DNA from: Rudaea cellulosilytica DSM 22992
Lineage (GTDB): Bacteria; Pseudomonadota; Gammaproteobacteria; Xanthomonadales; Rhodanobacteraceae
NCBI RefSeq assembly: GCF_000378125.1
Contig: NZ_KB899245.1
Coordinates: 156,938 to 220,937, forward strand
DNA: 64,000 nucleotides
Direction: 5' to 3'
Program-made: the position numbers and the translations under genes
Shown here: piece by piece, positions 38,972-49,094 of the stretch
Position numbering within the stretch: the first letter of the stretch is position 1
How the letters are laid out: each line of letters opens with the position of its first letter
Notes under the pieces: model-generated
Seen by the model: only the letters and a program-made list of their open reading frames with translations
Told to the model about the DNA's origin: nothing
Databases searched by the model: none

Positions 38972-40261
38972 CTAGTCGAGAACGATGCCGTGCATCGCTT
39001 CGACGTCGGCCGCGGTCAGCTGCGAGCGCTGACCGCCGAACGTCTCGCGCACGTAATTGGTCACTGCGGCGATCTCGCCGGGATTCAATTGCTGCACGAA
39101 TGGCGGCATCGAGTACGGCTGCGGGTTGTGCGCGGTGGCCGCGGCGAAGCCGCCGTACAGCACGATACGCACCGCGTTGATCGGATCGGGCGCAGTCGCC
39201 GCGACCGCATCGCGCAGCGCCGGATATTGCCCGACCTTGCCTTCGCCGTCCTTGCCATGGCAATCGGCGCAGGCCTGCCGATAGATCTCCGCGCCGTTGC
39301 CAGCGACGGCTTGCTGGCGCGGCGGGTCGGGCAGCAGGGTGAATTCCGTCTTGCGCGCGGGCCGTCGCGGCACGTTCTTGAGATAACGCGCCATCGCGAC
39401 GGCGTCCTCCTCATTGAGGAACTGCAGGCTGCGGTAGGTGACTTCGGCCATCGGTCCGTACGCGGCGCCGTGGTCGCTTGCGCCTGCGCGCAGATAATCC
39501 GCAAGCTGTTCGACCGAATAGCGCTGCAATTGCTTCGCGTCGAGCGAAGGCGCGTACCAGCCGCTGCCCGGAATGCGGCCGCCGGCGAGGTAGCCATCGA
39601 CGGCGAGCGCGCCGTTGGCTTCGCGCGTGCTATGGCACATCGCGCAGTGGCCGAGGCCGTCGACGAGATAGCGACCGCGGTCTTCGCGTGCAGCAGCGGG
39701 GGACTGCGCCTGCGGCCGGTAGTGCAGCATGCGCCAGAGCACGAGCGCGGAACGCGAGCTCGCCGGGAAGTCGAGCCGGTTCGCCGGCGGCACGTTCGCA
39801 CTCGCGGGCAGGCTGCGTAGATATGCATACAGCGCATCGATATCCGCCTCGTCCAACGTCGCGAAATGTTCGTACGGGAATACCGGGTACAGCGGCCCGC
39901 GGCGGCTGACGCCGTGGCGCATGGCGTGCGCGAATTCGTCGACCGACCAGGCGCCGATGCCGTGCTCGCGATCGCTGCTCAGGTTTGACGAATAGATCAT
40001 GCCGTAGCCGGTCGCGAAGCCGCGTCCGCCCACCCAAGGCGCGCCGCCCGACGTCGTGTGGCAAGCCGCGCAGTCGCCGATGCGCGCGAGGTATTCGCCG
40101 CGTTGCAACGTCTGCGCATCGTTCGCGACGACGCGGCCGGAATCCTTAGGCACGCGGTACGGCGCGAATCCACCCTGGCGCTCGAACAGAAAAAATCCGA
40201 TCGCGAGCGCGGCGAGCAACAACGGAACGGCGATCAAACTGGCGATGCGCAGGGCTCTCAT
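38972..40261 (-). CDS. Triheme membrane-anchored cytochrome c
   Basis: 429 residues: one N-terminal helix (IASLIAVPLLLAALAIGFFLF) and three class I cytochrome c domains with haem sites CAACH, CAMCH and CADCH. The three-domain layout matches cytochrome c subunits of alcohol/aldehyde or gluconate dehydrogenases, but no flavin or PQQ dehydrogenase gene is adjacent. It probably passes electrons to a terminal oxidase. The ATG at 40261 overlaps the stop of the diheme cytochrome gene (ATGA). Confidence 0.88.
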   Translation of the reverse strand: MRALRIASLIAVPLLLAALAIGFFLFERQGGFAPYRVPKDSGRVVANDAQTLQRGEYLARIGDCAACHTTSGGAPWVGGRGFATGYGMIYSSNLSSDREHGIGAWSVDEFAHAMRHGVSRRGPLYPVFPYEHFATLDEADIDALYAYLRSLPASANVPPANRLDFPASSRSALVLWRMLHYRPQAQSPAAAREDRGRYLVDGLGHCAMCHSTREANGALAVDGYLAGGRIPGSGWYAPSLDAKQLQRYSVEQLADYLRAGASDHGAAYGPMAEVTYRSLQFLNEEDAVAMARYLKNVPRRPARKTEFTLLPDPPRQQAVAGNGAEIYRQACADCHGKDGEGKVGQYPALRDAVAATAPDPINAVRIVLYGGFAAATAHNPQPYSMPPFVQQLNPGEIAAVTNYVRETFGGQRSQLTAADVEAMHGIVLD

Positions 40262-40968
40262 TTCGCCTCCTGCGCATGCGGCAGCGAGCCGCACGCCCGC
40301 GGCGGCACGAAGCTGCCGGGCGGCGAAGGACGCACACCGTCGACGTTGGATTGTTGCGAGAGGTAGACCGCGATCGCGCGGATGTCGTCAGCCGGGATCT
40401 TGCCGGCGACGTCGTGCATGCAATCGGGTGGCGCACCGTTGCGCACGCCTTCGCGCCAGGCGCCGAACTGGGCGATCACGTAGTCGACCGGCAGGCCGAG
40501 CAGCGCCGGCACGCCGGGTTCGAGGCCGGCGAGATTCGCGCCGTGGCAGGCGCTGCATGCCGGCACGTCATGCGCCGGGTCGCCATGTTCGACGAGATTC
40601 TGTGCGACGCGGCGGCGCTCTTCGGTCAGCTGAGCGGCGCCGGTGTCGGCACCGCGCGTACGCGGCGGTAGCGAGGCGTAGTAGTCGGCGATCTGCTGCA
40701 GGAAGGCGCCGTCGGCGAAGCGCACGTACCAGGCCATCTGCGTGCTGACCCGGCGGCCGTCGCGGAAGCCTTTCAGTTGCTCGAACAAATAGCCGGCCGG
40801 TTTGCCGGCGAGATGCGGATAGTACTCCGCACCCTGCACACCTTCGCCACGCTTGCCGTGGCAGGCCGCGCAAGCGGCGAGGCGCGTGCCGAAGGTGCCG
40901 TCTTCCTGCGCGGGGACACATGGTGCCAGCGTGAGCAGGCAGACAAGCAGAGCGAGCCGGCGCAGCAT
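40258..40968 (-). CDS. Diheme cytochrome c4-like protein
   Basis: 236 residues with a signal peptide (LALLVCLLTLAPCVPAQ) and two cytochrome c domains carrying CAACH and CSACH; GKRGEGVQGAEYYPHLAGKP and NLAGLEPGVPALLGLP are c4/c553-type segments with distal Met or other ligands further on. Periplasmic electron carrier, probably partner of the overlapping triheme cytochrome. Start at 40968 chosen for the signal peptide. Confidence 0.88.
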   Translation of the reverse strand: MLRRLALLVCLLTLAPCVPAQEDGTFGTRLAACAACHGKRGEGVQGAEYYPHLAGKPAGYLFEQLKGFRDGRRVSTQMAWYVRFADGAFLQQIADYYASLPPRTRGADTGAAQLTEERRRVAQNLVEHGDPAHDVPACSACHGANLAGLEPGVPALLGLPVDYVIAQFGAWREGVRNGAPPDCMHDVAGKIPADDIRAIAVYLSQQSNVDGVRPSPPGSFVPPRACGSLPHAQEAK

Positions 40969-40979
40969 TGCGTGTGCGC

Positions 40980-41189
40980 TCAACCGTTCACGCCGTGCGG
41001 CTGGATCCAACCCAGCGCGATGCCAAGCATCACGAACAGGATCAGCGCCACCGACAGACCGATGCGCCGCGTCAGTGCGCCGACCGTGCGGCCGCTGCTG
41101 CCATCCTCGACCATCATGAAATACAGCCCGGCGCCGAGGTTGTAGAGAATCGCGAGCAGGGTCGCGACGACGATGACTTTTCCGAACAT
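40980..41189 (-). CDS. DUF2909 twin-transmembrane protein
   Basis: 69 residues, two helices and the conserved ALTRRIGLSVALILFVMLGIALGWIQPHG ending that defines the DUF2909 family. Members usually lie beside SURF1/cox assembly genes; here it precedes two cytochrome c genes, with 11 bp before the next start, suggesting a link to respiratory chain assembly. Confidence 0.85.
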   Translation of the reverse strand: MFGKVIVVATLLAILYNLGAGLYFMMVEDGSSGRTVGALTRRIGLSVALILFVMLGIALGWIQPHGVNG

Positions 41190-41317
41190 GGTGCGCTATC
41201 CGAAGGCTTTTTCGACGCGGGCCATTTTACCGGCGCGGCGCCGAGGCAAGCCGATCAGATGCGGCGGAAAAGACCGTATCAGCGCATGCGCGGCGAGGCG
41301 TTTTGTCGCAGCGCGGC

Positions 41318-42733
41318 TCAGGATGGAACGCGCATCAGCTTGCCGAGTGTCGCCATCGCTTCCTCGCAGCGCTCGTCCCACGGTGCGCCGTAGTTGAGGC
41401 GGACGAAGTTCGCGAATTCGCCGCGCGAGGAGAAGATCGGTCCGGGCGCGAGCGAGATATTGCGCGCGAGCGCGCGCCGGTGCAGGTCGACCGCGTCGGT
41501 GCCCTTCGGCAGCTCCGCCCACAGGAAATAGCCTCCGCGCGGATGAGTGATGCGCGTCGTCGCGGGGAAATGGCGCGCGATCGCCGCGATCATCGCCTGC
41601 TGCTGGCGCACGAGCGCTTCGCGCAGCTGGCGCAGATGCCGGTCATAGCCGCCGCGCTCGAGGAACGCCGCGAGTGCGGCTTCGGCCGGCACCGAGGCGG
41701 TAAGGCTGGTGCTGAGCTTGAGCCGCGCGATGTCGCGCACGAAACGCCCCGGTGCGGCCCAGCCGATGCGATAGCCCGGCGCGAGACATTTCGAAAACGA
41801 CGAACAATGCAGCACCCAGCCCTCGTCGTCGAAGGCCTTGGCCGGTTTCGGTCGGTGCGCGTCGAAATACAGCTCGCCGTAGACGTCGTCTTCGATCAGC
41901 GGCGTGCGGTGACGTGCGAGCAGGGCGACGAGATCGCGCTTCTTCGCTTCGCTCATCGCGCTGCCGAGTGGATTCTGGAAGTTCGTCATCAGCCAACATG
42001 CGGCCGGGCGCTGGCGCTTGAGCGCATCGGCGAGCGCATCGAGATCAATGCCGTTCTCCGGATGCGTCGGCACTTCGATCGCGCGCAGGCGATGGCGTTC
42101 GAGCGCCTGCAGCGCGGCGTAGAACGTCGGCGATTCGATCACGACCGCATCGCCCGGTCGCGTCACCGCGGTGAGACACAGATTGAGCGCTTCCATCGCG
42201 CCGTTGGTGATGACGAGATCGTCGGCCTGCATCGCAATGCCGTCGGCGACGTAGCGGCGCGCGACCTGGCGGCGCAGCTGCGCATTGCCCTGGATCAGAT
42301 ACTCGACGCTGACGCGCGGATCGAGCTTCTGCACCGTCGTCGCCAATGTCTTCGCCAGGCGCTGCAACGGAAACAGCCGCGGCGAGGGGAACGCCGAACC
42401 GAACGGCACGACGTCGCGCTTTGTCGTCGCCTCGAGGATCGCGAATACGCGTTCGGAAACATCGACTTCGACCGATTCGCCGTCCGGCTCCGATGCCGCC
42501 TCGAGTGGCTGTGGTGCCGGCGTCCCCGCCGTGGTGACAAAGTAGCCCGAGCGCGCCCGGGCACGCACGAGTCCGCGCGCCTCGAGCAGGTAATACGCCT
42601 GGAACACGGTAGAAGCGTTGACGCCGTGGCTGGCCGCCGTGGCGCGCACCGATGGCAGTCGATCGCCCGCGCGCAGCGTGCCGTTACGAATCGCCGTGTC
42701 GATCTCGTCGGCAAGCTCGGCGTAGCGCTTCAT
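41318..42733 (-). CDS. MocR-family GntR/aminotransferase-like transcriptional regulator
   Basis: 471 residues. N-terminal GntR winged helix (RAGDRLPSVRATAASHGVNASTVFQAYYLLEARGLVRA) and a C-terminal fold-type I aminotransferase domain (PTFYAALQALE, EDDVYGELYF, CSSFSKCLAPGYRIGW, where the SFSK lysine would bind PLP). MocR regulators sense PLP or amino acids, e.g. PdxR and GabR. The start at 42733 shares one base with the oxyR stop; the frame stays open upstream inside oxyR, but that part does not encode family sequence. Confidence 0.88.
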   Translation of the reverse strand: MKRYAELADEIDTAIRNGTLRAGDRLPSVRATAASHGVNASTVFQAYYLLEARGLVRARARSGYFVTTAGTPAPQPLEAASEPDGESVEVDVSERVFAILEATTKRDVVPFGSAFPSPRLFPLQRLAKTLATTVQKLDPRVSVEYLIQGNAQLRRQVARRYVADGIAMQADDLVITNGAMEALNLCLTAVTRPGDAVVIESPTFYAALQALERHRLRAIEVPTHPENGIDLDALADALKRQRPAACWLMTNFQNPLGSAMSEAKKRDLVALLARHRTPLIEDDVYGELYFDAHRPKPAKAFDDEGWVLHCSSFSKCLAPGYRIGWAAPGRFVRDIARLKLSTSLTASVPAEAALAAFLERGGYDRHLRQLREALVRQQQAMIAAIARHFPATTRITHPRGGYFLWAELPKGTDAVDLHRRALARNISLAPGPIFSSRGEFANFVRLNYGAPWDERCEEAMATLGKLMRVPS

Positions 42734-43698
42734 CAGTGGCGAGGCGAGCGCTTGCGTGGCGCGGGTGCCGGCGTCCCCGCAGGCGGCGACAGCATATGCG
42801 GATCGAGCAGCGCGCGCGGCAGTTCGCGGAACACGCCGGCGAATTTCTTCAGGAACGGCGCGAGCGCGGAACTCTTGCGCCAGAACATCGCGATGCGCCG
42901 GCTCGGCGCGTGGCCGCGGAACTGGATGAGGTGGATGCTCTCCGAGCGTGCGACCGGCGGTTTCACTGCGAGCGTCGGCAGCAGGGTCACGCCGACGTTT
43001 GCCGCGACCATCTGGCGCAGCGTTTCCAGGCTGGTCGCGCGGAAGCCGGATTTTTCGCTGGCCCCCGACAGTTCGCAGACTTCGAGTGCCTGGTCGCGCA
43101 GACAATGTCCGTCCTCGAGCAGCAGCAGGCTCTGGTCGGAGAGATCGTCGAGCTTGAGTGTCTTGCGTTTGGCAAGTTCGTGATGCTCGGGTACCGCGAG
43201 CAGGAACGGTTCCTCGAACAGGAACTCGGCATGCAGCTGGTCGTCGTGGATCGGTTCGGCGAGCACGGCGGTATCGAGGCGGCCTTCGCGCAACTGCTTC
43301 AGCAGCGCGTCGGTTTTTTCCTCGACAAGCAGCAACTCCAGACGCGGAAAGCGCGTGCGTGCCTGCGGCACCACGTGCGGCAGCAGGTACGGTCCCAGCG
43401 TTGGGAAGATGCCGAGACGCAGCGTGCCCGATTCGGGGTCGATCGTGCGTCGCGCAATCGCCTTGATCTGCTCGACTTCGGTCAACACCTCGCGCGCACG
43501 CGCGACGATTTCCTTGCCGGCTTCGGTCAGCAACACCTTGCGCGGGGTGCGCTCGACCAGGGCGACGCCGAGTTCGTCCTCGAGCTTCTTAATCTGCGTC
43601 GACAAGGTCGGCTGGCTGACGAAGCTCGCCTGCGCGGCGCGACCGAAGTGCTTATGCTCGGCGAGCGAGACGAGATAGCTGAGGTCGCGCAGATTCAT
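42733..43698 (-). CDS. oxyR: Peroxide-sensing LysR-type regulator OxyR
   Basis: 321 residues. LysR helix-turn-helix (AEHKHFGRAAQASFVSQPTLSTQIKKLE) and a regulatory domain whose redox Cys are Cys199 (EDGHCLRDQ) and Cys208 (ALEVCELSG), exactly at the E. coli positions. Peroxide forms the disulfide and switches on ahpC and others. It lies 127 bp downstream of ahpF, as in Xanthomonas. The C-terminal tail (TPAPAPRKRSPRH) is longer than usual. Confidence 0.96.
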   Translation of the reverse strand: MNLRDLSYLVSLAEHKHFGRAAQASFVSQPTLSTQIKKLEDELGVALVERTPRKVLLTEAGKEIVARAREVLTEVEQIKAIARRTIDPESGTLRLGIFPTLGPYLLPHVVPQARTRFPRLELLLVEEKTDALLKQLREGRLDTAVLAEPIHDDQLHAEFLFEEPFLLAVPEHHELAKRKTLKLDDLSDQSLLLLEDGHCLRDQALEVCELSGASEKSGFRATSLETLRQMVAANVGVTLLPTLAVKPPVARSESIHLIQFRGHAPSRRIAMFWRKSSALAPFLKKFAGVFRELPRALLDPHMLSPPAGTPAPAPRKRSPRH

Positions 43699-43825
43699 GG
43701 CTTTTCCAGCTCGTCGTTCAGGTGCCGATCGCCGACCGCAATCGCGGGAGCAATCGCGGGGACCCGCCGATCAGTAACCAAGCATGTCGCGACTTGGGTG
43801 CGGAAACAAGCGGCCTGAAAGTGGC

Positions 43826-45403
43826 TCAGGCTGCTTTTCTCTCTTGCGCGGCGATCGGCGAACGAATCAAATGATCGAACGCCGACAACGCGGCCTTCGC
43901 CCCTTCGCCGGCGGCGATGACGATCTGCTTGAACGGCGTCGTCGTCGCGTCGCCGGCGGCGAACACGCCGGGCATCGAGGTGCGGCCATGTGCGTCGATT
44001 TCGATTTCACCGCGCGGCGACAGCGTCAGCGCGCCTTTGAGGAAATCCGTGTTCGGCAAGAGGCCGATTTGCACGAACACGCCGGAGAGTTCGAGCTGCT
44101 TCGACTCGCCGTTTGTGCGATCGGTATATTTCAGGCCGGTGACCTTGCTGCCGTCGCCGAGCACTTCGGTGGTCTGCGCGCTGAGGATCACGTCGACGTT
44201 CGCCAGGCTGCGCAGCTTGCGCTGCAGCACTTCGTCGGCGCGCAATTTGGAGTCGAATTCGAGCACGGTCACGTGGGCGACGACGCCGGCGAGATCGATC
44301 GCCGCCTCGACGCCGGAGTTGCCGCCGCCGATCACGGCGACGCGCCTGCCCTTGAACAACGGGCCGTCGCAATGCGGACAGTAAGTCACGCCCTTGGTGC
44401 GGTACTCGGTCTCGCCTGGCACGTTCATATTGCGCCAGCGCGCGCCGGTGGCGAGTACGATCGTCTTCGACTTCAGCGTCGCACCGTTGGCGAGCTTCAC
44501 CTCGACCAGGTCGCCGTTCGTGACGAGCTTGTCCGCGCGCTGGCGATTCATGATGTCGACCTCGTAGTCCTTCACGTGCTCCTCGAGCGCAACCGCGAAC
44601 TGCGGGCCTTCGGTATGCGTGACCGAGATGAAGTTGGCGATCTCCATCGTGTCGAGCACCTGGCCGCCGAAACGCTCGGCGACGACGCCGGTGCGGATGC
44701 CCTTGCGCGCGGCATAGATTGCCGCCGCCGCGCCCGCCGGGCCGCCGCCGACGACGAGTACGTCGTAGGGCGCGCGTGCATCGAGCTTCTCGGCGTCGCG
44801 CGCATCGGCGCCCGAGTCGAGCTTGGCGAGGATTTCTTCCACGCCCATGCGGCCCTGACCGAATTCCTCGCCGTTGAGGAAGATCGCCGGCACGGAAAGA
44901 ATCTGTCTTTCGCTCACTTCCTGCTCGAACGTGCCGCCCTCGATCATCTCCACGCCGATGCGCGGATTGATCATAGCCATCAGGTTCAGTGCCTGCACCA
45001 CGTCGGGGCAGTTCTGGCAGGTCAGCGAGACGAAGGTTTCGAACTTGTATTCGCCGTCGAGCGCGCGGATCTGTTCGATCGTCTCCGGTGCAAGCTTCAG
45101 CGCATGGCCGCCGACCTGGAGCAGCGCCAGTATCAACGAAGTGAATTCATGGCCCATCGGAATGCCGGAGAAGCGCAGGTGGATGTCCTGACCGGGTGTC
45201 GTCAATGCGAACGAGGGCGTGCGCATGCCCGGCTCGCTGCGTTCGATCAGACGGAACTGCGGTGACAGGCCGGCGATGTCGGTCAGCAGCGCGCGCAGTT
45301 CCTGCGATTTCTCGCTCGCATCAAGCGAGGCGGTGATTTCGACCGGACGCGTGAGCTTGGCGAAATGACTTTGCAATTGGGATTTGAGGTCATTGTCCAA
45401 CAT
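43826..45403 (-). CDS. ahpF: Alkyl hydroperoxide reductase flavoprotein subunit AhpF
   Basis: 525 residues. An N-terminal double-thioredoxin domain with Cys129-x-x-Cys132 (CQNC), same numbers as E. coli AhpF, is followed by a thioredoxin-reductase-like FAD/NAD domain: [17 protein letters not shown], the CPHC redox pair near 342/345, and [15 protein letters not shown]. It reduces AhpC with NAD(P)H. Separated from ahpC by a 202-bp gap holding an inverted-repeat element. Confidence 0.96.
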   Translation of the reverse strand: MLDNDLKSQLQSHFAKLTRPVEITASLDASEKSQELRALLTDIAGLSPQFRLIERSEPGMRTPSFALTTPGQDIHLRFSGIPMGHEFTSLILALLQVGGHALKLAPETIEQIRALDGEYKFETFVSLTCQNCPDVVQALNLMAMINPRIGVEMIEGGTFEQEVSERQILSVPAIFLNGEEFGQGRMGVEEILAKLDSGADARDAEKLDARAPYDVLVVGGGPAGAAAAIYAARKGIRTGVVAERFGGQVLDTMEIANFISVTHTEGPQFAVALEEHVKDYEVDIMNRQRADKLVTNGDLVEVKLANGATLKSKTIVLATGARWRNMNVPGETEYRTKGVTYCPHCDGPLFKGRRVAVIGGGNSGVEAAIDLAGVVAHVTVLEFDSKLRADEVLQRKLRSLANVDVILSAQTTEVLGDGSKVTGLKYTDRTNGESKQLELSGVFVQIGLLPNTDFLKGALTLSPRGEIEIDAHGRTSMPGVFAAGDATTTPFKQIVIAAGEGAKAALSAFDHLIRSPIAAQERKAA

Positions 45404-45443
45404 GGCGGTGACTCCGTAGAAATTGCGAGCGCGGCTTCTTGTT

Positions 45444-45528
45444 CGTCATTCCGGCGAACGCCGGAACCCAGTGTCTTTTGCTTTCGAGGCCAAAATCGAC
45501 ATGGATTCCGGCGTTCGCCGGAATGACG
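45444..45528. repeat. 85-bp inverted-repeat element between ahpF and ahpC (REP/MITE-like)
   Basis: The ends, CGTCATTCCGGCGAACGCCG and its inverse, pair over almost 28 bases (45444-45471 with 45501-45528), and each half itself contains a CCGGCG-AA-CGCCGG palindrome. This is the widespread dispersed repeat with CATTCCGGCG cores found in many proteobacterial genomes. It could form a hairpin that lowers read-through from ahpC to ahpF. Confidence 0.8.
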
Positions 45529-45605
45529 CCAAAGTGAAGATTTTTCGAGAAATCCGGGCGCGTTGCCGCGCCCGGAGGGGTGCTGTTGCTCGGTTGAAAC
45601 GACGC

Positions 45606-46169
45606 TCAGATCTTGCCGACCAGATCGAGCGATGGCTTCAGCGTCTTCGCGCCTTCGTTCCACTTCGCCGGGCAGACCTCGCCCGGGTGCGAGGCGACGT
45701 ACTGCGCGGCCTTGACCTTGCGCAGCAGCTCGGTTGCGTCGCGGCCGATGCCGTTGTCGTGGACTTCATACAGCTTGATCTGGCCTTCGGGGTTGATGAC
45801 GAAGGTGCCGCGCAGGGCGAGGCCCTGGTCTTCGATCAGTACTTCGAAGTTACGCGACAGCGTCGCGGTCGGGTCGCCGACGAGCGGGTACTGCACCTTC
45901 TTGATCGCATCCGAAGTGTCGTGCCAGGCCTTGTGGGCGAAATGCGTGTCGGTCGACACGCCGTAAATCTCGACGCCGAGCTTCTGGAATTCGGCGTAGT
46001 TGTTGGCCAGGTCCTCGAGTTCGGTCGGACAGACGAAAGTGAAGTCGGCCGGGTAGAACACGACGACTGACCACTTGCCCTTGAGCGTCGCGTCGCTGAC
46101 GTCGACGAACTTGCCGTTGTGGTAGGCGGTCGCCTTGAAGGGTTTGACCTGGGTATTGATCAAGGACAT
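45606..46169 (-). CDS. ahpC: Alkyl hydroperoxide reductase peroxiredoxin AhpC
   Basis: 187 residues, typical 2-Cys peroxiredoxin: [21 protein letters not shown], peroxidatic Cys47 in [12 protein letters not shown], and resolving Cys in GEVCPAKW near residue 166. Reduces H2O2 and organic peroxides, using AhpF as reductant. RBS AAGGAAG lies directly upstream; the promoter region carries an OxyR-like operator. Confidence 0.97.
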   Translation of the reverse strand: MSLINTQVKPFKATAYHNGKFVDVSDATLKGKWSVVVFYPADFTFVCPTELEDLANNYAEFQKLGVEIYGVSTDTHFAHKAWHDTSDAIKKVQYPLVGDPTATLSRNFEVLIEDQGLALRGTFVINPEGQIKLYEVHDNGIGRDATELLRKVKAAQYVASHPGEVCPAKWNEGAKTLKPSLDLVGKI

Positions 46170-46239
46170 TGCTTGCTTCCTTTTTGGTGGGTGGTGAAGA
46201 GGTTGTGGCTAATGTAGTGCGGCGCAATATATTTGCAAA

Positions 46240-46276
46240 ATTGATTTATAATAACGTTTCGATTGATACAGACTAT
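46240..46276 (-). promoter_or_regulatory. Candidate OxyR operator upstream of ahpC
   Basis: Read on the minus strand: ATAG-N7-CAAT-N7-TTAT-N7-CAAT. Spacing is exactly that of the OxyR consensus (four 4-base elements, ATAG/CTAT alternating, with 7-base gaps), and most bases in each box agree. It lies 71-107 bp before the ahpC start in a notably AT-rich patch, and oxyR is encoded downstream in the same cluster. Confidence 0.6.
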
Positions 46277-46373
46277 CGAAATACGTGTCGCAAAAACCGG
46301 ATGACTTGTGGCGGTTGCCGCGACCGCATGAATCGTGCTTGACTCCGCGGTTTACCGTCGGAGGATTCAGATC

Positions 46374-49067
46374 ATGCGCATGACGAGCGGATTGTTGGCC
46401 GTGGCGATGACAGCCGCGTTGCTGTCGCAGGCGGCCGTTGCGGCCGAAGTGGTGCCTACTGGCAAGCTGCCCGACGACGCAAAGCCGCTGGCTTACGCGC
46501 TCGACCTGAAGATCGATCCGAAAGCCGATCGTTTCAATGGCCACGTGCGCATCAAGGTCAAGCTCGCCAAGCCGGCCGATCACCTCTGGCTGCATGCGCG
46601 CGAGCTCGATATCGCCAAAGCCGTGGTCACCGATGCCAAGGGCAAGACGCATGACGCGAAGCTGAGCGTGCGCGATTCCTCCGGCGTCGCCGAAGTTGCG
46701 TTCGGCGCTACGCTGCCCGCGCAGGACATCGAACTGGCCTTCGATTACTCGGCGCCGTTCAACGCCAAGTTGCAGGGTATCTACAAGGTCAAGGTCGGTG
46801 ACGACGCCTACGTGACGACGCAGATGGAAGCGATCAGCGCGCGCTACGCATTCCCCTCGTTCGACGAGCCGCGCTTCAAAACGCCGTTCGACATCACGCT
46901 GACCGTGCCGAACGACGAAGCTGCGCTTGCCAATACCTTGCAGACCGGCACGAAGGAGTCGGACGACAAGAAGTGGAAGACGCTGACGTTCGCCCAGACC
47001 AAGCCGTTGCCGACCTACCTTGTCGCGCTCGCGGTCGGTCCGTGGGACGTGGTCGACGGCCCGACAATCCCGGCAAACGCGGTGCGCAAGAATCCGCTGC
47101 CGCTGCGCGGCGTCGGTCCACGCGGCACCGGGCCGCAGCTTAAATGGATCCTCGAGCAGACGCCGGAAACGGTGAAGTACTACGAGGAGTACACGAAGCA
47201 GCCGTATCCGTTCGACAAGCTCGATCTCGTCGGCGCGCCGGACTTCTCCGCCGGCGCGATGGAGAATGCCGGCTTCATCGTCTACCGCGACGTGTTGCTG
47301 CGCATCGACGCCAAGTCGCCGGCGTCGAGCTACCGTTCGAGCTTCAACGTCAATGCGCACGAAATCGCGCACCAGTGGTTCGGCGACCTCGTCACCGTGC
47401 CGTGGTGGGACGACATCTGGCTCAACGAAGCCTACGCGACCTGGGCGCAAGGCAAGGCGACGGTGGCATTGAAGCCCGAGTATCTCGGTGACCTGTCGCG
47501 GCTCGAAGGTACGCTGCATGCGATGAACTCCGACAGCCAATTGTCGGCACGCAAGATCCGCCAGCCGATCAAGGATCAGGGCGACATCGAGAACGCGTTC
47601 GACGGCATCACCTACCAGAAAGGCGCGGCAGTGCTGCGCATGTTCGAGGAATGGGTCGGCGAGGACGTCTATCGCGAGGCGATGCGCGACTACCTGGCCA
47701 AGCACAAGTTCGGCAGCGGCAATTCCGACGACCTCATCGCAACGATCGCGCGCGTCAGCGGCAAGGGTGAGACGCTGGCGCGTGCGATGCGCAGTTTCCT
47801 CGATCAGCCGGGCCTGCCGCTCGTGCATGCCGAACTCAAATGCAACGCCGGCAAGGGGGCGATCGAGTTGAGCCAGTCGCGCTACCTGCCGTACGGCGTG
47901 CTCGGCGAAGGCAGTCCACTGTGGCAAGTGCCGGTCTGCGCGCGCTTCGGCCGCGACGGCAAGAACGACAGGCAATGTTTCCTGCTCGATGCGCCGAAGA
48001 AGGAATTCGCGCTCGCCGGCGGCTGCGCGCAATGGGCGATGCCGAATGCCGACGCCGCGGGTTACTATCGCTTCGCCCTCGGCGCCAACGATTTCGGCGC
48101 ATTGAAGAGTCAGGTTGCCGCGCTTGCGCCGGCCGAGCAGTTGGTCTACGCCGATGCGGTTTCCGCCGCCTTCGAGCAAGGCACGATCGGGCCCGAGGTC
48201 GTGCTCGACGCGATGCCGGCACTGGCATCCTCGGACGTCCCGCAGATCGCCACTGCGCTGGTCGGCTCGTTCGAATGGATCCGCGAACATCTCGCCAGCG
48301 ACGTGACGCGTCCGGCGCTCGATGCCTACGCGAAGTCGCTGTATGCGTCGCACTTGAAGGAGCTCGGCCTGCACAAGCGGCCGAACGACGGCGATGCGAC
48401 CACGCGCCTGCGCCTCGGCCTCGTCGATCTGCTCGCGCTGACGGTGCGCGACAAGGATCTGCGTGCGCAGCTCAACGGCGAAGCGCGCGCCGCACTCGGT
48501 CTCGACGGCGGCAAGGCCGATCTCGGCAAGCTCGATCCGGATGTCCGCGGCGTGGCGCTCAAAGTTGCCGTGCAGGACTCCGGCGAGGCCGCCTACAAGG
48601 CCGTGCAACAGGAACTCAAGACCAACACGCAAACCAAGCAGCGCTATGAGCTGATCGCCGCGCTGGCCGCGACGCACGATGCGAAACTCGGCGAGGACGC
48701 GCGCAACTACGGGCTGACCCCGGCGGTTGCCGTCGGCGAGATCCAGTACCTCTACTACAGCAACGTCGGCGAAGAGGAAAATCGCGCCGGCTTCTGGACC
48801 TGGCTCAAGCCCCATTTCGACGCGCTGCGCAAGCGCCTGCCGGATTCGCATCAGTCGCTCGCGGTCGGCCTCGCGAGCGCCGGGCGCTGCAGCAAGGACT
48901 CGGGCGAGGAAATGCGCGAATGGTTCGCGCCGCGCATCAAGGAGATGATCGGCGGCGAGCGCAAACTCGCGCAGTCGCTCGAGGGCGTCGGCACCTGCGG
49001 CGCATTGCGCGAACATATTGGTACGAAGGCACTGGCGCAGTGGGCGGAGGCGCATCCAGTGCGCTGA
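46374..49067 (+). CDS. M1-family zinc aminopeptidase, secreted
   Basis: 897 residues with a signal peptide (MRMTSGLLAVAMTAALLSQAAVAA). GAMEN at about residue 293 binds the substrate N-terminus and HEIAHQWFGD...WLNEAYA (about 329-353) gives the HExxH-x18-E zinc site. A C-terminal helical ERAP1-like domain follows. Periplasmic or cell-surface peptide degradation is likely. It is divergent from ahpC. Confidence 0.93.
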   Translation: MRMTSGLLAVAMTAALLSQAAVAAEVVPTGKLPDDAKPLAYALDLKIDPKADRFNGHVRIKVKLAKPADHLWLHARELDIAKAVVTDAKGKTHDAKLSVRDSSGVAEVAFGATLPAQDIELAFDYSAPFNAKLQGIYKVKVGDDAYVTTQMEAISARYAFPSFDEPRFKTPFDITLTVPNDEAALANTLQTGTKESDDKKWKTLTFAQTKPLPTYLVALAVGPWDVVDGPTIPANAVRKNPLPLRGVGPRGTGPQLKWILEQTPETVKYYEEYTKQPYPFDKLDLVGAPDFSAGAMENAGFIVYRDVLLRIDAKSPASSYRSSFNVNAHEIAHQWFGDLVTVPWWDDIWLNEAYATWAQGKATVALKPEYLGDLSRLEGTLHAMNSDSQLSARKIRQPIKDQGDIENAFDGITYQKGAAVLRMFEEWVGEDVYREAMRDYLAKHKFGSGNSDDLIATIARVSGKGETLARAMRSFLDQPGLPLVHAELKCNAGKGAIELSQSRYLPYGVLGEGSPLWQVPVCARFGRDGKNDRQCFLLDAPKKEFALAGGCAQWAMPNADAAGYYRFALGANDFGALKSQVAALAPAEQLVYADAVSAAFEQGTIGPEVVLDAMPALASSDVPQIATALVGSFEWIREHLASDVTRPALDAYAKSLYASHLKELGLHKRPNDGDATTRLRLGLVDLLALTVRDKDLRAQLNGEARAALGLDGGKADLGKLDPDVRGVALKVAVQDSGEAAYKAVQQELKTNTQTKQRYELIAALAATHDAKLGEDARNYGLTPAVAVGEIQYLYYSNVGEEENRAGFWTWLKPHFDALRKRLPDSHQSLAVGLASAGRCSKDSGEEMREWFAPRIKEMIGGERKLAQSLEGVGTCGALREHIGTKALAQWAEAHPVR

Positions 49068-49094
49068 TACCCGCGTTTTCGTCGCGAAAGGCTG

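Noticed and set aside
41318..43105. A longer MocR frame starting inside oxyR
   Set aside because: The extra 124 residues show no family similarity and overlap the OxyR coding sequence; the GntR domain begins right after the ATG at 42733.
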